Below are positions 8,019-15,142 of a stretch of 48,180 nucleotides of DNA, piece after piece. The notes under the pieces are model-generated. The model made no database searches and was not told where the DNA came from. It saw only the letters and a program-made list of their open reading frames with translations. The position numbers and the translations under genes are program-made. Within the stretch, counting starts at the first letter, position 1. Each line of letters starts with the position of its first letter. This DNA is from Chloroflexota bacterium (GTDB taxonomy: Bacteria; Chloroflexota; Dehalococcoidia; CAUJGQ01), in the NCBI GenBank assembly GCA_963170165.1, contig CAUJGQ010000029.1:1-48180 (forward strand). The letters are read 5' to 3'.

Positions 8019-8327
8019 CTAGAACATGACGCCGACGACGATGCTGACGCCCGCCAGCACGCCGGGGTTGATCGGACCGATCTGCGACGCCCCCAGCCCG
8101 CGATAGGCCGGCGAGCGCAGCAAGGCGCTGCTCTGGAACTGCTGTGAGCCGAGCTGGCTGAAGTACCCCGCCACGTCGGAGTCAGCGGGCGCCTCCGAAG
8201 CGCGCTGGATCAGCCAGCCCATGACGTTCTTCTCGTTCTCCGGCAGCGAATCCTCAAACTGCACAAGCTTCTCGTTGAGGCTCTGGATGTCGTTGCCGGT
8301 GATCCGAACTTGCTTGGTCTCGCTCAT
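8019..8327 (-). CDS. putative RiPP precursor peptide 2
   Basis: 102 residues. ATG at 8327 chosen because MSETKQVRITGNDI then aligns with MSDEREVRVTGTDI of precursor 1; the frame upstream to 8435 has no counterpart. Leader features: KL at 20-21, SLPE at 27-30, VMGWLIQRA, EAP. Then DVAGYFSQ, a Gln/Ser-rich linker and the tail YRGLGASQIGPINPGVLAGV followed by SIVVGVMF. Relative to precursor 1 the tail lacks one Gly-Val pair (VVGVMF against VVGVGVMF) and the linker differs in length, as expected for paralogous precursors in which leader and core are constrained and the linker is not. Again no Cys. It starts 101 bp after the radical SAM stop and is followed by precursor 1 after 56 bp, so these three are likely co-transcribed. 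Confidence 0.75.
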   Translation of the reverse strand: MSETKQVRITGNDIQSLNEKLVQFEDSLPENEKNVMGWLIQRASEAPADSDVAGYFSQLGSQQFQSSALLRSPAYRGLGASQIGPINPGVLAGVSIVVGVMF

Positions 8328-8428
8328 GACCTGGATTTCCCCTCTCCCTTGCTGCCGGCTAGGCCGGTCGTGCCGCTGAAATACCACCGGTATTGGCCGA
8401 TAACGCCTCCTTGCTGGCCGGGGGCCGC

Positions 8429-10306
8429 TCACCAATTGGGATTCGCGGGCAACGCCAGACTGAAATAATGTCCGTCCTCTTCCAGCATCAGCCCCCGCTC
8501 GACAAAGGTGTCGAGGTCGCGGCGAACGGATGCGAGGTCGGTGTCACAACCCTGGGCGCGCAGGCCGTCCAGCACCTGGGGCGCGCCACGGGCGGCGAGG
8601 GCGCAGCACTCATACACTAGCGCCGCACGCTCGTCATACATCATCACCTCGGGCGCGGCGGGAGTGCGCCCATCAATCATCGTCAGGCGGCCGGCGCCGC
8701 GCTGATACGTCAGGAACGGGACGGCATTGCTCTTCCAGGAGTCCTTCCACCCCCGCACGAACGCCTCCGTCGCATGGTGCACGCAGTCGGGCAGCGTGCC
8801 GGGCGCGTCATACTCCCAGAAGTAGGCGATGCGCTCGCGGTCGATGTACTCCGGGTAGATGTGCGCGTACGTGGCCTCCGGCCGGACGTTGGTGAAGCCG
8901 GCCTCCGCTGCACGAGTGAAGTAGGGCGAGTAGCGCTCCAGCCAGATGCGGCCGATACCGGACGGCGGCTGCAGGTGGGAGATGCGGCGCAGCCACTCCA
9001 GCTCGCGGTCGTAATCCTCCGCGTGTTCGCCGGGAAAGCCGTAGAGCAGATTCCAGGAGACGCGCATCCCATAGTACTGCGCCCACTTCATCATGCGCAC
9101 ATTCTGCAGGCCGGTGGTGCCCTTGTTCATCAAGCGCAACACCGGCGTGCTCAGGCTCTCGATGCCAGGTTGCAGGTGGCGAACGCCGCCCCGTGCCATC
9201 GCCTTGAGCTGCTCCGGAGTGAGGTTGGCCTTCACCTCATAGAAGAACGTGTAGTCCTTGCGCTGCTCACTCAGCGGCCCGAACACCTCGGTCACATAGC
9301 GGCGGTCCATGATGTTGTCGACCGCCTCGAAGGCGTAGACATGGTGGCGCGCTGCCAGCGTGTCGATATCGGCGAGGGCACGGGCCGGGGACTTGCTGCG
9401 AAAGGCCATACCGGAGCCGTTCAGCCCGCAGAAGGTGCAGTGGTGCTTGGCGCCCCACCAGCAGCCCCGCGCCGTTTCAATGGGCAGCAGCACCGGCAGC
9501 CCGCGGGCCGTGCGCGGCACTTTGCGGCGGGCCGCCTCCGCGAAGAACGAGTTGTAGGCAGGGACCGGCAGCGCATCCATCTCCTGCACCGCTGGCGCCC
9601 GTCCACCGTAATCGACCGTGCCGTCCGGCAGCCGGCGGGCCACGCCGGCCATACTCAGCGGCTCCTCGCCACGGCTCAGCCGCTGGAGCAGCGCCGGGAA
9701 CACCTCATCTCCCTCACCGATAACGGCGTAATCGATCCACGGCACCGTGCGCACGAACTCCAGCCCCATTTCGTCGTCGAAGTTGGAGCCGCCGAACACG
9801 ATGGTGAGATGGGGATGGCGCTCCTTCAACAGTCGCGCCAGCGCCAGCGCCGCGCAGTTCTGTTCGAAGACGGAGCCGAACCCGACGACGTCGTAGTTCA
9901 GCCACGACGTCGCATCAAGGCAACTTTCCAGGAAGATTGGCACGAGCTCTGCACGCAGGCCGGCCAGCCAGGCGCGGTCTTTGCCCATCTGCGTCAGCGC
10001 CTCATCGAGGGTAGTGGCGTAGCGCTCCAGATACGGCGCGGGCGCGGGGGCGCACTCGCCCCAGGCCATCCCGGCAAACAGCCATTCGCCCACCATGTGC
10101 AGGCGGTTATGGCACAGCAGCTCGTAGTCATCCCAACCCAGCCGTTCGGCGAACGCCAGGTTGAAGTTGTGCGTATCGACCACCGTCCCTGCCTGCTCCG
10201 CCGCCGCATGCAGCAGCCCGAGCTGGATCGAGGGATAGCGCGCCGAGGCAAACGGCATGTTCACCAGGGCAAGACGCAACGGACCGCGGGTAGCATGGCG
10301 CTCCAT
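8429..10306 (-). CDS. B12-binding radical SAM RiPP maturation protein (rSAM_ocin_1 type)
   Basis: 625 residues from the ATG at 10306, which has GGAGGT five bases upstream; in-frame TTG 10333 and ATG 10318 are possible but lack such a site. Domains: N-terminal cobalamin-binding-like region (~10-240; ALVNMPF, YDVVGFGSVFEQN, IVFGGSNFDDEMG, VIGEGDEVFPALLQRL), then the radical SAM core opening with TARGCWWGAKHHCTFCGLNG. The cluster cysteines are C282, C290 and C293 (CX7CX2C instead of CX3CX2C), with GMAFRSKSP after; this signature is the one I associate with 'RiPP maturation radical SAM protein 1'. A C-terminal ~90-residue segment may be a winged-helix peptide-binding domain. Expected chemistry: methyl transfer from methylcobalamin to unactivated carbons (for example Val, Ile, Phe) of a peptide. 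The two candidate precursors are the next genes. Confidence 0.92.
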   Translation of the reverse strand: MERHATRGPLRLALVNMPFASARYPSIQLGLLHAAAEQAGTVVDTHNFNLAFAERLGWDDYELLCHNRLHMVGEWLFAGMAWGECAPAPAPYLERYATTLDEALTQMGKDRAWLAGLRAELVPIFLESCLDATSWLNYDVVGFGSVFEQNCAALALARLLKERHPHLTIVFGGSNFDDEMGLEFVRTVPWIDYAVIGEGDEVFPALLQRLSRGEEPLSMAGVARRLPDGTVDYGGRAPAVQEMDALPVPAYNSFFAEAARRKVPRTARGLPVLLPIETARGCWWGAKHHCTFCGLNGSGMAFRSKSPARALADIDTLAARHHVYAFEAVDNIMDRRYVTEVFGPLSEQRKDYTFFYEVKANLTPEQLKAMARGGVRHLQPGIESLSTPVLRLMNKGTTGLQNVRMMKWAQYYGMRVSWNLLYGFPGEHAEDYDRELEWLRRISHLQPPSGIGRIWLERYSPYFTRAAEAGFTNVRPEATYAHIYPEYIDRERIAYFWEYDAPGTLPDCVHHATEAFVRGWKDSWKSNAVPFLTYQRGAGRLTMIDGRTPAAPEVMMYDERAALVYECCALAARGAPQVLDGLRAQGCDTDLASVRRDLDTFVERGLMLEEDGHYFSLALPANPNW

Positions 10307-10476
10307 GCAGACCTCCATCGCGGGACAAGACAAGCGTCAGAACGCGGAGGGACGCTCGCGAACCATACGGCATGGGCGGGAAGGTTACAACACGGTGGGT
10401 GGTGCCGAGGTGTAATCTAGGCAACATTCGGGTGTGAGACTGTCGCAGCCGCGACACAGTTACCAAGCAGCTACGG

Positions 10477-10499
10477 CCTCTCCCGCAAAGCGGGAGAGG
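10477..10499. repeat. perfect hairpin CCTCTCCCGC-AAA-GCGGGAGAGG
   Basis: Ten-base perfect arms with a three-base loop in the 297-bp gap between the LLM and radical SAM genes. It shares its core CTCTCCCGC/GCGGGAGAG with the hairpin at 10544, so the two are copies of one REP-like palindrome rather than unrelated terminators. No T-run follows on either strand. It could protect or attenuate the cluster transcript. Confidence 0.8.
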
Positions 10500-10543
10500 G
10501 AGTCTGGCCCTTCCGGAGAACAACAGGAAATGGAGGCAGAACA

Positions 10544-10572
10544 CCCCCTCTCCCGCTACGCGGGAGAGGGGG
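10544..10572. repeat. perfect hairpin with 13-base arms, second copy
   Basis: CCCCCTCTCCCGC (10544-10556), loop TAC, GCGGGAGAGGGGG (10560-10572), ending 31 bp before the LLM stop codon. Together with the copy at 10477 it fills the gap between the LLM and radical SAM genes. The rest of the gap (10307-10476) shows no gene; a short 6-bp palindrome TGTCGCAGCCGCGACA is at 10441-10456. Confidence 0.8.
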
Positions 10573-10603
10573 CCGGGGGGCGCGGGCTCCCCGCGGCGGA
10601 TCG

Positions 10604-11893
10604 CTACATCGAGCGGACAATCTCGCGCAGACGGCGCATACGCTCGGCGCGCTGGCGCTGGGCCTCGGGAAGCTTGTCGAGGTCCACCTCGGCAATGTTG
10701 AAGCCGTACGCCTGATAGGCGGGGAGATCGTCGCCGGCTAGCTCCTGCATGCGCTGTTTGCGGGCGAGTGCCGCCTCGACATACGGCGCCAGCTCGTCCA
10801 TCTTGCGGCGCTGGCGCTCCTCCTCTTGCTCTTTGAATTCCCCCATCACCTCGCCAGCGAACAACTCCAGCGCCTCGCAGATGTGCTCGTGCTTGTTCTT
10901 GCCCCCCTGCTGGATGAATACCGTGGCATCGACGCCCGAGTCAGCGAAGGAGCGCAGGTGTGCACGCATCTCGGCCGGTGTGCCGATGCCACCGGTGCCG
11001 CCGCCCAGGAAGTCCATCCCCATCTTGTCGCGCACCGCTTCGTACATCGCCCAAATGTCCGTGCGGCCGGGGCGGTGCTCGCCGAAGTTGTAGTGGTGGC
11101 CCAGGGCGAACTGAAAGAAGCGGAAGCCGTCCATGCCACGGCGTACTGCCTCATCGTGGTCCTGATGGATGGAGAAGCTGGTGACCATGGCGATATTGGG
11201 GTTGACGGCATGGCCAACCGGCACACACTCCCGCTTGAAGGTCTCGTAGTAGTCGTCTACCCAGTGCTTGGCCTCGGCCGGATCAATGAACGCGAAGGTC
11301 AACGCGCCGATACCCAGCTGCGCTGCCAGGTGAATCGTGTCGCGGTTGGAGCAGGCCACCCAGATCGGCGGGTGGGGCTTTTGCACCGGCTTGGGCACCA
11401 CGTTGCGCACCGGCATCGAGAAGAACTGGCCCTGGTAGCCCGGATAGGGATCCATCGCCAGCATGTTCGCCACCTGCTCGGTGGTCTCCCGCCACATGGC
11501 GCGGCGCTGGCTAGGGTCAATGCCGAACCCCTCCAGCTCAGCACGCGAGGCGCTCTCACCCGTGCCCCACTCAACGCGGCCGTTGGATACCAGGTCCAGC
11601 GTGGCGATGCGCTCGGCGATGCGCGCGGGCGCATTGTAGGCAGGGGGCATCAGCACGATGCCATGGCCCAGGCGGATCTGCTTGGTGCGCTGGGATGCCG
11701 CTGCCAAAAACACTTCCGGCGCGGCTGAGTGGCTGTACTCCTCCAGGAAGTGATGCTCCACCTCCCAGGCGTAGTCGATGCCCAGCCGGTCGGCCAGCTC
11801 CACCTGCGACAGCGCATCCTGGAACAGCTTCAGTTCGTCGCCATCATTCCAGGGCCGGGGCAACTGGTGTTCGTAGAAGATGCCGAACTTCAT
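10604..11893 (-). CDS. LLM class flavin-dependent oxidoreductase (luciferase-like)
   Basis: 429 residues from the ATG at 11893; the frame extends to 12217 without likeness. The fold of bacterial-luciferase-type monooxygenases is evident: MKFGIFYEHQ strand, YAWEVEHHFLEEYSHSAAPEV, the IRLGHGIVLMPPAYNAPARIAERIATLDLVSNGRVEWGTGES region that contacts FMN, PHPPIWVACSNRDTI, and GGIGTPAEMRAHLRSFADSGVD near the end. A helical, highly charged C-terminal extension of about 90 residues (EFKEQEEERQRRKMDELAPYVEAALARKQ) follows. It uses reduced flavin, supplied by a separate reductase. It is the first gene of the minus-strand run and so probably part of the RiPP cluster, although similar proteins are also common as stand-alone genes in this kind of genome. 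Confidence 0.88.
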   Translation of the reverse strand: MKFGIFYEHQLPRPWNDGDELKLFQDALSQVELADRLGIDYAWEVEHHFLEEYSHSAAPEVFLAAASQRTKQIRLGHGIVLMPPAYNAPARIAERIATLDLVSNGRVEWGTGESASRAELEGFGIDPSQRRAMWRETTEQVANMLAMDPYPGYQGQFFSMPVRNVVPKPVQKPHPPIWVACSNRDTIHLAAQLGIGALTFAFIDPAEAKHWVDDYYETFKRECVPVGHAVNPNIAMVTSFSIHQDHDEAVRRGMDGFRFFQFALGHHYNFGEHRPGRTDIWAMYEAVRDKMGMDFLGGGTGGIGTPAEMRAHLRSFADSGVDATVFIQQGGKNKHEHICEALELFAGEVMGEFKEQEEERQRRKMDELAPYVEAALARKQRMQELAGDDLPAYQAYGFNIAEVDLDKLPEAQRQRAERMRRLREIVRSM

Positions 11894-12004
11894 GACGAGG
11901 CGCTTCCTTTCCTGACCGACCGAAGCCGGCCGGTCATCGGCCCGCGGGGCAGACCGATGACCGACGTTTCGGCGGCAACACTCTCCATCCCCGAAGATGT
12001 GGGA

Positions 12005-12033
12005 AGCATGGAAACGCCGCGCGACAGTGTCAA
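12005..12033 (-). promoter_or_regulatory. candidate sigma70-type promoter of the RiPP cluster
   Basis: Minus strand: -35 TTGACA (12033-12028, perfect), 17-bp spacer, -10 CATGCT (12010-12005, weak). Transcription would begin near 11998, giving an untranslated leader of about 105 bases before the LLM start. It lies between the cytochrome b stop and the LLM start, the right place to start the 11893-to-3886 gene run. Confidence 0.45.
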
Positions 12034-12057
12034 GCGAACGGTTTTTTGCGGAAACGC

Positions 12058-12714
12058 CTATCGCAACAGGCGGTAGTTCGTCAGCAACAGCACCGCACCG
12101 CCACTGACCAGGTAGAGCCACTGCATGGCGGATGCTCCGGTGCTGCTGCCGGCCATCACGCCGTGCGCCGTGGCCAGCGCGAACAGGGCGAAAGCGCTGT
12201 AGTGCAACAGCCGCCAAGCACGCTGGCCAATGCGCGCCCGTAGCCGGAAACTGACGGTGATCGCCACGGCCAGGTACAGCGATACGGTCCCCAGCGCCAT
12301 GGCCAGCGGCGCATACGGCGCCAGGCCGGGGATCAGCAGCGACAGCGGGGTGAAGCCGCTGTGGCTATCCTGCAATAGCAACACGACGTGCAGGCCGGTG
12401 GCGGCCAGCGCCAGCCACGACAGATACTCGTGCAGTGCAAACACCACGGCCCGCGACGCCCACCGGTCCAGGAGGCGGGTGCTGATGCTCAGTCCGAGCA
12501 GCGTGCTGCCTGCAAGCAAGAGGTAGGCGACAATGCCGGCCGCACGGCTGAGCGTCCAAGGCAGCTTCAGCAGCAGGCTCTCGCCGGCGCCGCGCAACGT
12601 CAGGTCAATCACGGCCAGCAGCGCCAGCGCCGCGCCTGCCCCCAGCACAAACGCGGCCGCGCCGCCCCAACCACTCGGACGCTGCTGCGCGTCGATTTGT
12701 TCACGTGCGGTCAT
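12058..12714 (-). CDS. ferric-reductase-like transmembrane cytochrome b protein
   Basis: 218 residues, about six hydrophobic helices. After a polar N-terminus the first helix is around 18-40; histidines in two helices, HEYLSWLALAATGLH and LLHYSAFALFALATAH, are spaced as the bis-heme b ligands of the ferric reductase/NOX-like fold. The loop before the last helix reads HGVMAGSSTGASAMQW. It carries no FAD/NAD domain, so it would pass electrons across the membrane between partners. Its ATG overlaps the end of the ApbE gene by 14 bases, so the two are coupled. In Actinomycetota and Chloroflexota similar small cytochromes are found with ApbE and a two-component system; here that gene order is kept. 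Confidence 0.85.
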   Translation of the reverse strand: MTAREQIDAQQRPSGWGGAAAFVLGAGAALALLAVIDLTLRGAGESLLLKLPWTLSRAAGIVAYLLLAGSTLLGLSISTRLLDRWASRAVVFALHEYLSWLALAATGLHVVLLLQDSHSGFTPLSLLIPGLAPYAPLAMALGTVSLYLAVAITVSFRLRARIGQRAWRLLHYSAFALFALATAHGVMAGSSTGASAMQWLYLVSGGAVLLLTNYRLLR

Positions 12715-13807
12715 GATGCCCCCGTCCTTGCGTTCCCATCAGCCGCCATCCGGCGGCGGCCGTCCCGACAAATGCCGGCGGTCCGGCAGGTGGGACCAGC
12801 ACGGCCGCCAGCGCTGGTGTCAGCACCACCGTCTGCCGCGCCCGTTCCCGGCCTAACAGCAGCAGCACCTTGGTCACCACCTCGGCCGTCGTTGCCGAGG
12901 GCGCAACCACGGTGACCGCCGCCAGGTCAACCGCCGCCGGCGCGCCTGTACGCGGGTCAATCAGGTGATGGCGCGCCTGTCCGCCGCTCTGCCAGCGCCG
13001 CCGCGTCACCCCCGAGGTCGCCACCCCGCCGCCACGCACCCCCAGCAATCCCAGCGCCGGGCCGCCGCGCGGACTATCCACTTCGATTTCCCAGTCCGGT
13101 ACGCTCGCGGCCAGCGGCGACAGGGCGATGTCGCCCCCCAGGTCGGCCAGCGCGGGCCCGTGGCGCGCCAACCGCCGCACGACCACATCCGCCAGCCACC
13201 CCTTGGCAATCCCGCCGAGGTCCAGCGCCACCCCTGCCGGGAGCATCACCGTTCGCGTCTGCGGTTCGAGCTGCACCCGCTCGTAGTCGGGTGTCCGGCA
13301 TCCTGCGGCGCCCTCCTTCCCCATCTGGCACGAAGCTCCGGCGAGGAGCGCGGGGATTGGCGTCACGCTGCTGCCTGCGACCTTTTGCCGGCTGCCGTTC
13401 CGCGCTCGGCGCCGTCTGCCCGGCAGATCGCCGCTCAGCTTCCCGGCATCGTTGCTCTCGCCGGATGCCTGGGCATCTAAGAGTGACCGGAAGTCGCGGT
13501 CATACCCGGCAGCGAGCAATGCGTGATACACGGTGGGGTCGAACAGGCCGCCGGTCGCGCGGGCTGCCGTGACGGCCGCCTCGATCACCCCGAACGTCAC
13601 CGGAGAAACGCGCACCGGGCGACCGGCGGCGTGGTTCAGGCGCGACAGCTCGCTGCCGGGGTCGAACCGCGACAGCCGCCGCTCGGCACGCCGCAGGAAG
13701 GCGATAGCACGGCAAAGCGCCGCCTCCGCCCGGGTCCGCGCGGGTGGCCGCGGCCACACCTGCAGCGTCACATCGGTGCCAAATGCCGGGAACGATTGGC
13801 TGAGCAT
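12701..13807 (-). CDS. apbE: FAD:protein FMN transferase (ApbE family) with an in-frame insertion
   Basis: 368 residues from the ATG at 13807 (a GTG at 13810 is equally placed). ApbE transfers FMN from FAD to Thr/Ser of extracytoplasmic redox proteins, with Mg2+. Family motifs: FGTDVTLQV at the start, RRLSRFDPGSELSRLN, TGGLFDPTVYHALLAAGYDRDF, DLGGIAKGWLAD, ADLGGDIALS, HHLIDPRTGAP and TAEVVTK. No signal peptide or lipobox is evident. Between YDRDFRSL and YERVQLEP there is a segment of ~63 residues (about 13289-13477) rich in Arg, Gly and Ser that normal family members, about 300 residues long, do not need; it keeps the frame. The gene is followed by the cytochrome b gene with overlap and preceded by the small membrane protein by 7-10 bp. 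Confidence 0.88.
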   Translation of the reverse strand: MLSQSFPAFGTDVTLQVWPRPPARTRAEAALCRAIAFLRRAERRLSRFDPGSELSRLNHAAGRPVRVSPVTFGVIEAAVTAARATGGLFDPTVYHALLAAGYDRDFRSLLDAQASGESNDAGKLSGDLPGRRRRARNGSRQKVAGSSVTPIPALLAGASCQMGKEGAAGCRTPDYERVQLEPQTRTVMLPAGVALDLGGIAKGWLADVVVRRLARHGPALADLGGDIALSPLAASVPDWEIEVDSPRGGPALGLLGVRGGGVATSGVTRRRWQSGGQARHHLIDPRTGAPAAVDLAAVTVVAPSATTAEVVTKVLLLLGRERARQTVVLTPALAAVLVPPAGPPAFVGTAAAGWRLMGTQGRGHHDRT

Positions 13808-13816
13808 CACGCCGCC

Positions 13817-14065
13817 TCACGACTGTCGGGTGCGCACCCGCCGAACCGGTTGGGCGGCACGTGGCGTAGTGGCGGAGACCTCCGCCGGGGCGCTGAGCGC
13901 CGGTGGCTGCTCAATCGGTGTACTGGCAGCGCCGGGCCCCACACCGCTGCCCGCCGGTAGTGTCGCGGCGATCAGCCCGAACGCTCCCAGCATTACTCCC
14001 AGGCTGGCCGCTGTCGCCCGCTGCTTCAGCGCCCGGTTGCGCTGGGCCCGCGCATTAGTCGTCAT
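13817..14065 (-). CDS. small single-span membrane protein of the redox module
   Basis: 82 residues from the ATG at 14065. A basic N-terminus (NARAQRNRALKQR) precedes one hydrophobic segment (AASLGVMLGAFGLIAATL), then a Pro/Ala/Ser-rich tail ending VRRVRTRQS. Its start lies inside the end of the Asp-rich gene, so the pair is translationally coupled, and ApbE follows within 10 bp. Comparable small one-helix proteins sit beside ApbE/ferric-reductase genes in Actinomycetota as I remember them; function unknown. The tail segment EVSATT is only remotely like an ApbE acceptor motif and I would not rely on it. Confidence 0.65.
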   Translation of the reverse strand: MTTNARAQRNRALKQRATAASLGVMLGAFGLIAATLPAGSGVGPGAASTPIEQPPALSAPAEVSATTPRAAQPVRRVRTRQS

Positions 14066-14339
14066 CGTCTTCGTCGTCATCGTCCCGCTCCCGGCTGTGC
14101 CGGCGCTCGCGCCGGTCATCGTCATCGTCGTCGTCGTGGCGGCGGACGCGCTCCAGGGCCGGAGCCCCTGCATCAGCCGCCGGCGCCCCTTCGGTCACGA
14201 CCGCCGGCGCCGCCTGCCAGTGCTCTTCGTCCTCGCCCCCGATGCCGAACCCTCCGCCCCGCGCGCCCAGCCCCACGACTCCGGCCAGCACGACCGCCGT
14301 CAGCGCCCCGGCGGCGGCCATCGCATACGGTCCTTTCAT
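14055..14339 (-). CDS. small membrane-anchored protein with Asp-rich C-terminus
   Basis: 94 residues, ATG at 14339. One N-terminal hydrophobic segment (~7-26, AAAGALTAVVLAGVVGL) could be an anchor or uncleaved signal. The remainder would be outside the membrane and ends in two acidic blocks: His then seven Asp at 69-75 and nearly all Asp at 86-94, separated by Arg/His (DRRERRHSRER). Such a tail is a plausible divalent cation or iron binding segment. First gene of the minus-strand redox operon, immediately next to the repeats at 14388 and divergent from the two-component system whose sensor loop carries a similar acidic patch. No family recognised. Confidence 0.7.
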   Translation of the reverse strand: MKGPYAMAAAGALTAVVLAGVVGLGARGGGFGIGGEDEEHWQAAPAVVTEGAPAADAGAPALERVRRHDDDDDDDRRERRHSRERDDDDEDDDD

Positions 14340-14387
14340 CTCGCGCTCCTGCTGCTGTGCTTGTGAGATTCACGCTACGCAGCGGGC

Positions 14388-14427
14388 ATGAGAGCATCCT
14401 GAGCGGACGATGAGAGTTCTCTCATGG
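14388..14427 (+). promoter_or_regulatory. candidate OmpR/PhoB-type operator in divergent region
   Basis: Heptamers ATGAGAG (14388), CTGAGCG (14399) and ATGAGAG (14410) are spaced exactly 11 bp apart with 4-bp gaps, the arrangement recognised by head-to-tail dimers of OmpR/PhoB regulators. The last copy also forms a perfect 16-bp palindrome ATGAGAGTTCTCTCAT (14410-14425). It lies between the Asp-rich gene (minus) and the response regulator (plus), so it could control both operons and autoregulate. Confidence 0.55.
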
Positions 14428-14470
14428 TGGGAGCCGGCCGGCGCGCTACGCTGGCGGCGAGGGTGATGGC

Positions 14471-15142
14471 ATGCGGGTGCTGGTGGTTGAAGACGAACCA
14501 CGACTGGCACGGATGTTGCGGCGGGCGCTGGAGGATGAGCGCCACAGTGTCGATACCGCCGCCACCGGGCCGGACGGCGAGGCGATGGCGCGCGCCGGTG
14601 ACTACGACGCCATCGTGCTCGACGTGATGCTCCCCGGCCGCGACGGATTCGCCGTGTGCCGCAACCTCCGCGCAGAGGGAAACCCCACCCCAGTGCTGAT
14701 GCTCACGGCCCGTGATGCCGTTGATGACCGCGTGCGCGGACTGGATGCCGGCGCCGATGACTACCTGGTCAAGCCGTTCGCACTAGCCGAGCTGCTGGCG
14801 CGGCTGCGGGCGCTGGGGCGGCGGCGGACAGGAACCGCGCCGGCCACCACGCTGGAACTGGGCGGCCTGCACATGGACTTGGTGCGTCGTGAGGTACGCC
14901 GAGACGGCCGCCTGATCGAGCTAACCCCGCGTGAGTACGACCTGCTCGCCTTCTTCCTGCGCCACCCCGGACATGTGCTCAGCCGCACCCAGCTCTTGGA
15001 CGGGGTGTGGCAGTACGACGCGGAGGTCACGTCCAACGTCGTAGATATCTACATCCACTATCTGCGCGACAAAATCGACAAGGGCTTTGCGCCCAAGCTG
15101 CTGCACACCGTGCGCGGTGCGGGGTATGTGCTGCGCATATGA
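14471..15142 (+). CDS. OmpR/PhoB-family response regulator
   Basis: 223 residues. Receiver domain 1-115: acidic pair EDE at 7-9, phospho-acceptor Asp51 in IVLDVMLPGRDGF, Thr in MLTARD and Lys in DYLVKPF. Winged-helix DNA-binding domain ~125-223: ELTPREYDLLAFFLRHPGHVLSR, then VVDIYIHYLRDKIDKG and HTVRGAGYVLRI at the end, all standard for the subfamily. Start at 14471 has GAGGG 8 nt upstream. The stop overlaps the kinase start as ATGA, so they are co-translated. Expected to bind the 11-bp repeats just upstream and regulate the redox operon on the other strand. Confidence 0.96.
   Translation: MRVLVVEDEPRLARMLRRALEDERHSVDTAATGPDGEAMARAGDYDAIVLDVMLPGRDGFAVCRNLRAEGNPTPVLMLTARDAVDDRVRGLDAGADDYLVKPFALAELLARLRALGRRRTGTAPATTLELGGLHMDLVRREVRRDGRLIELTPREYDLLAFFLRHPGHVLSRTQLLDGVWQYDAEVTSNVVDIYIHYLRDKIDKGFAPKLLHTVRGAGYVLRI

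Noticed and set aside
8774-10420. 548-codon open frame on the plus strand
   Set aside because: Antisense shadow of the radical SAM gene, with no recognisable motif.
13817-14065. ApbE target motif in the small membrane protein (EVSATT)
   Set aside because: Lacks the Gly-Ala core and upstream Asp of known flavinylation motifs.
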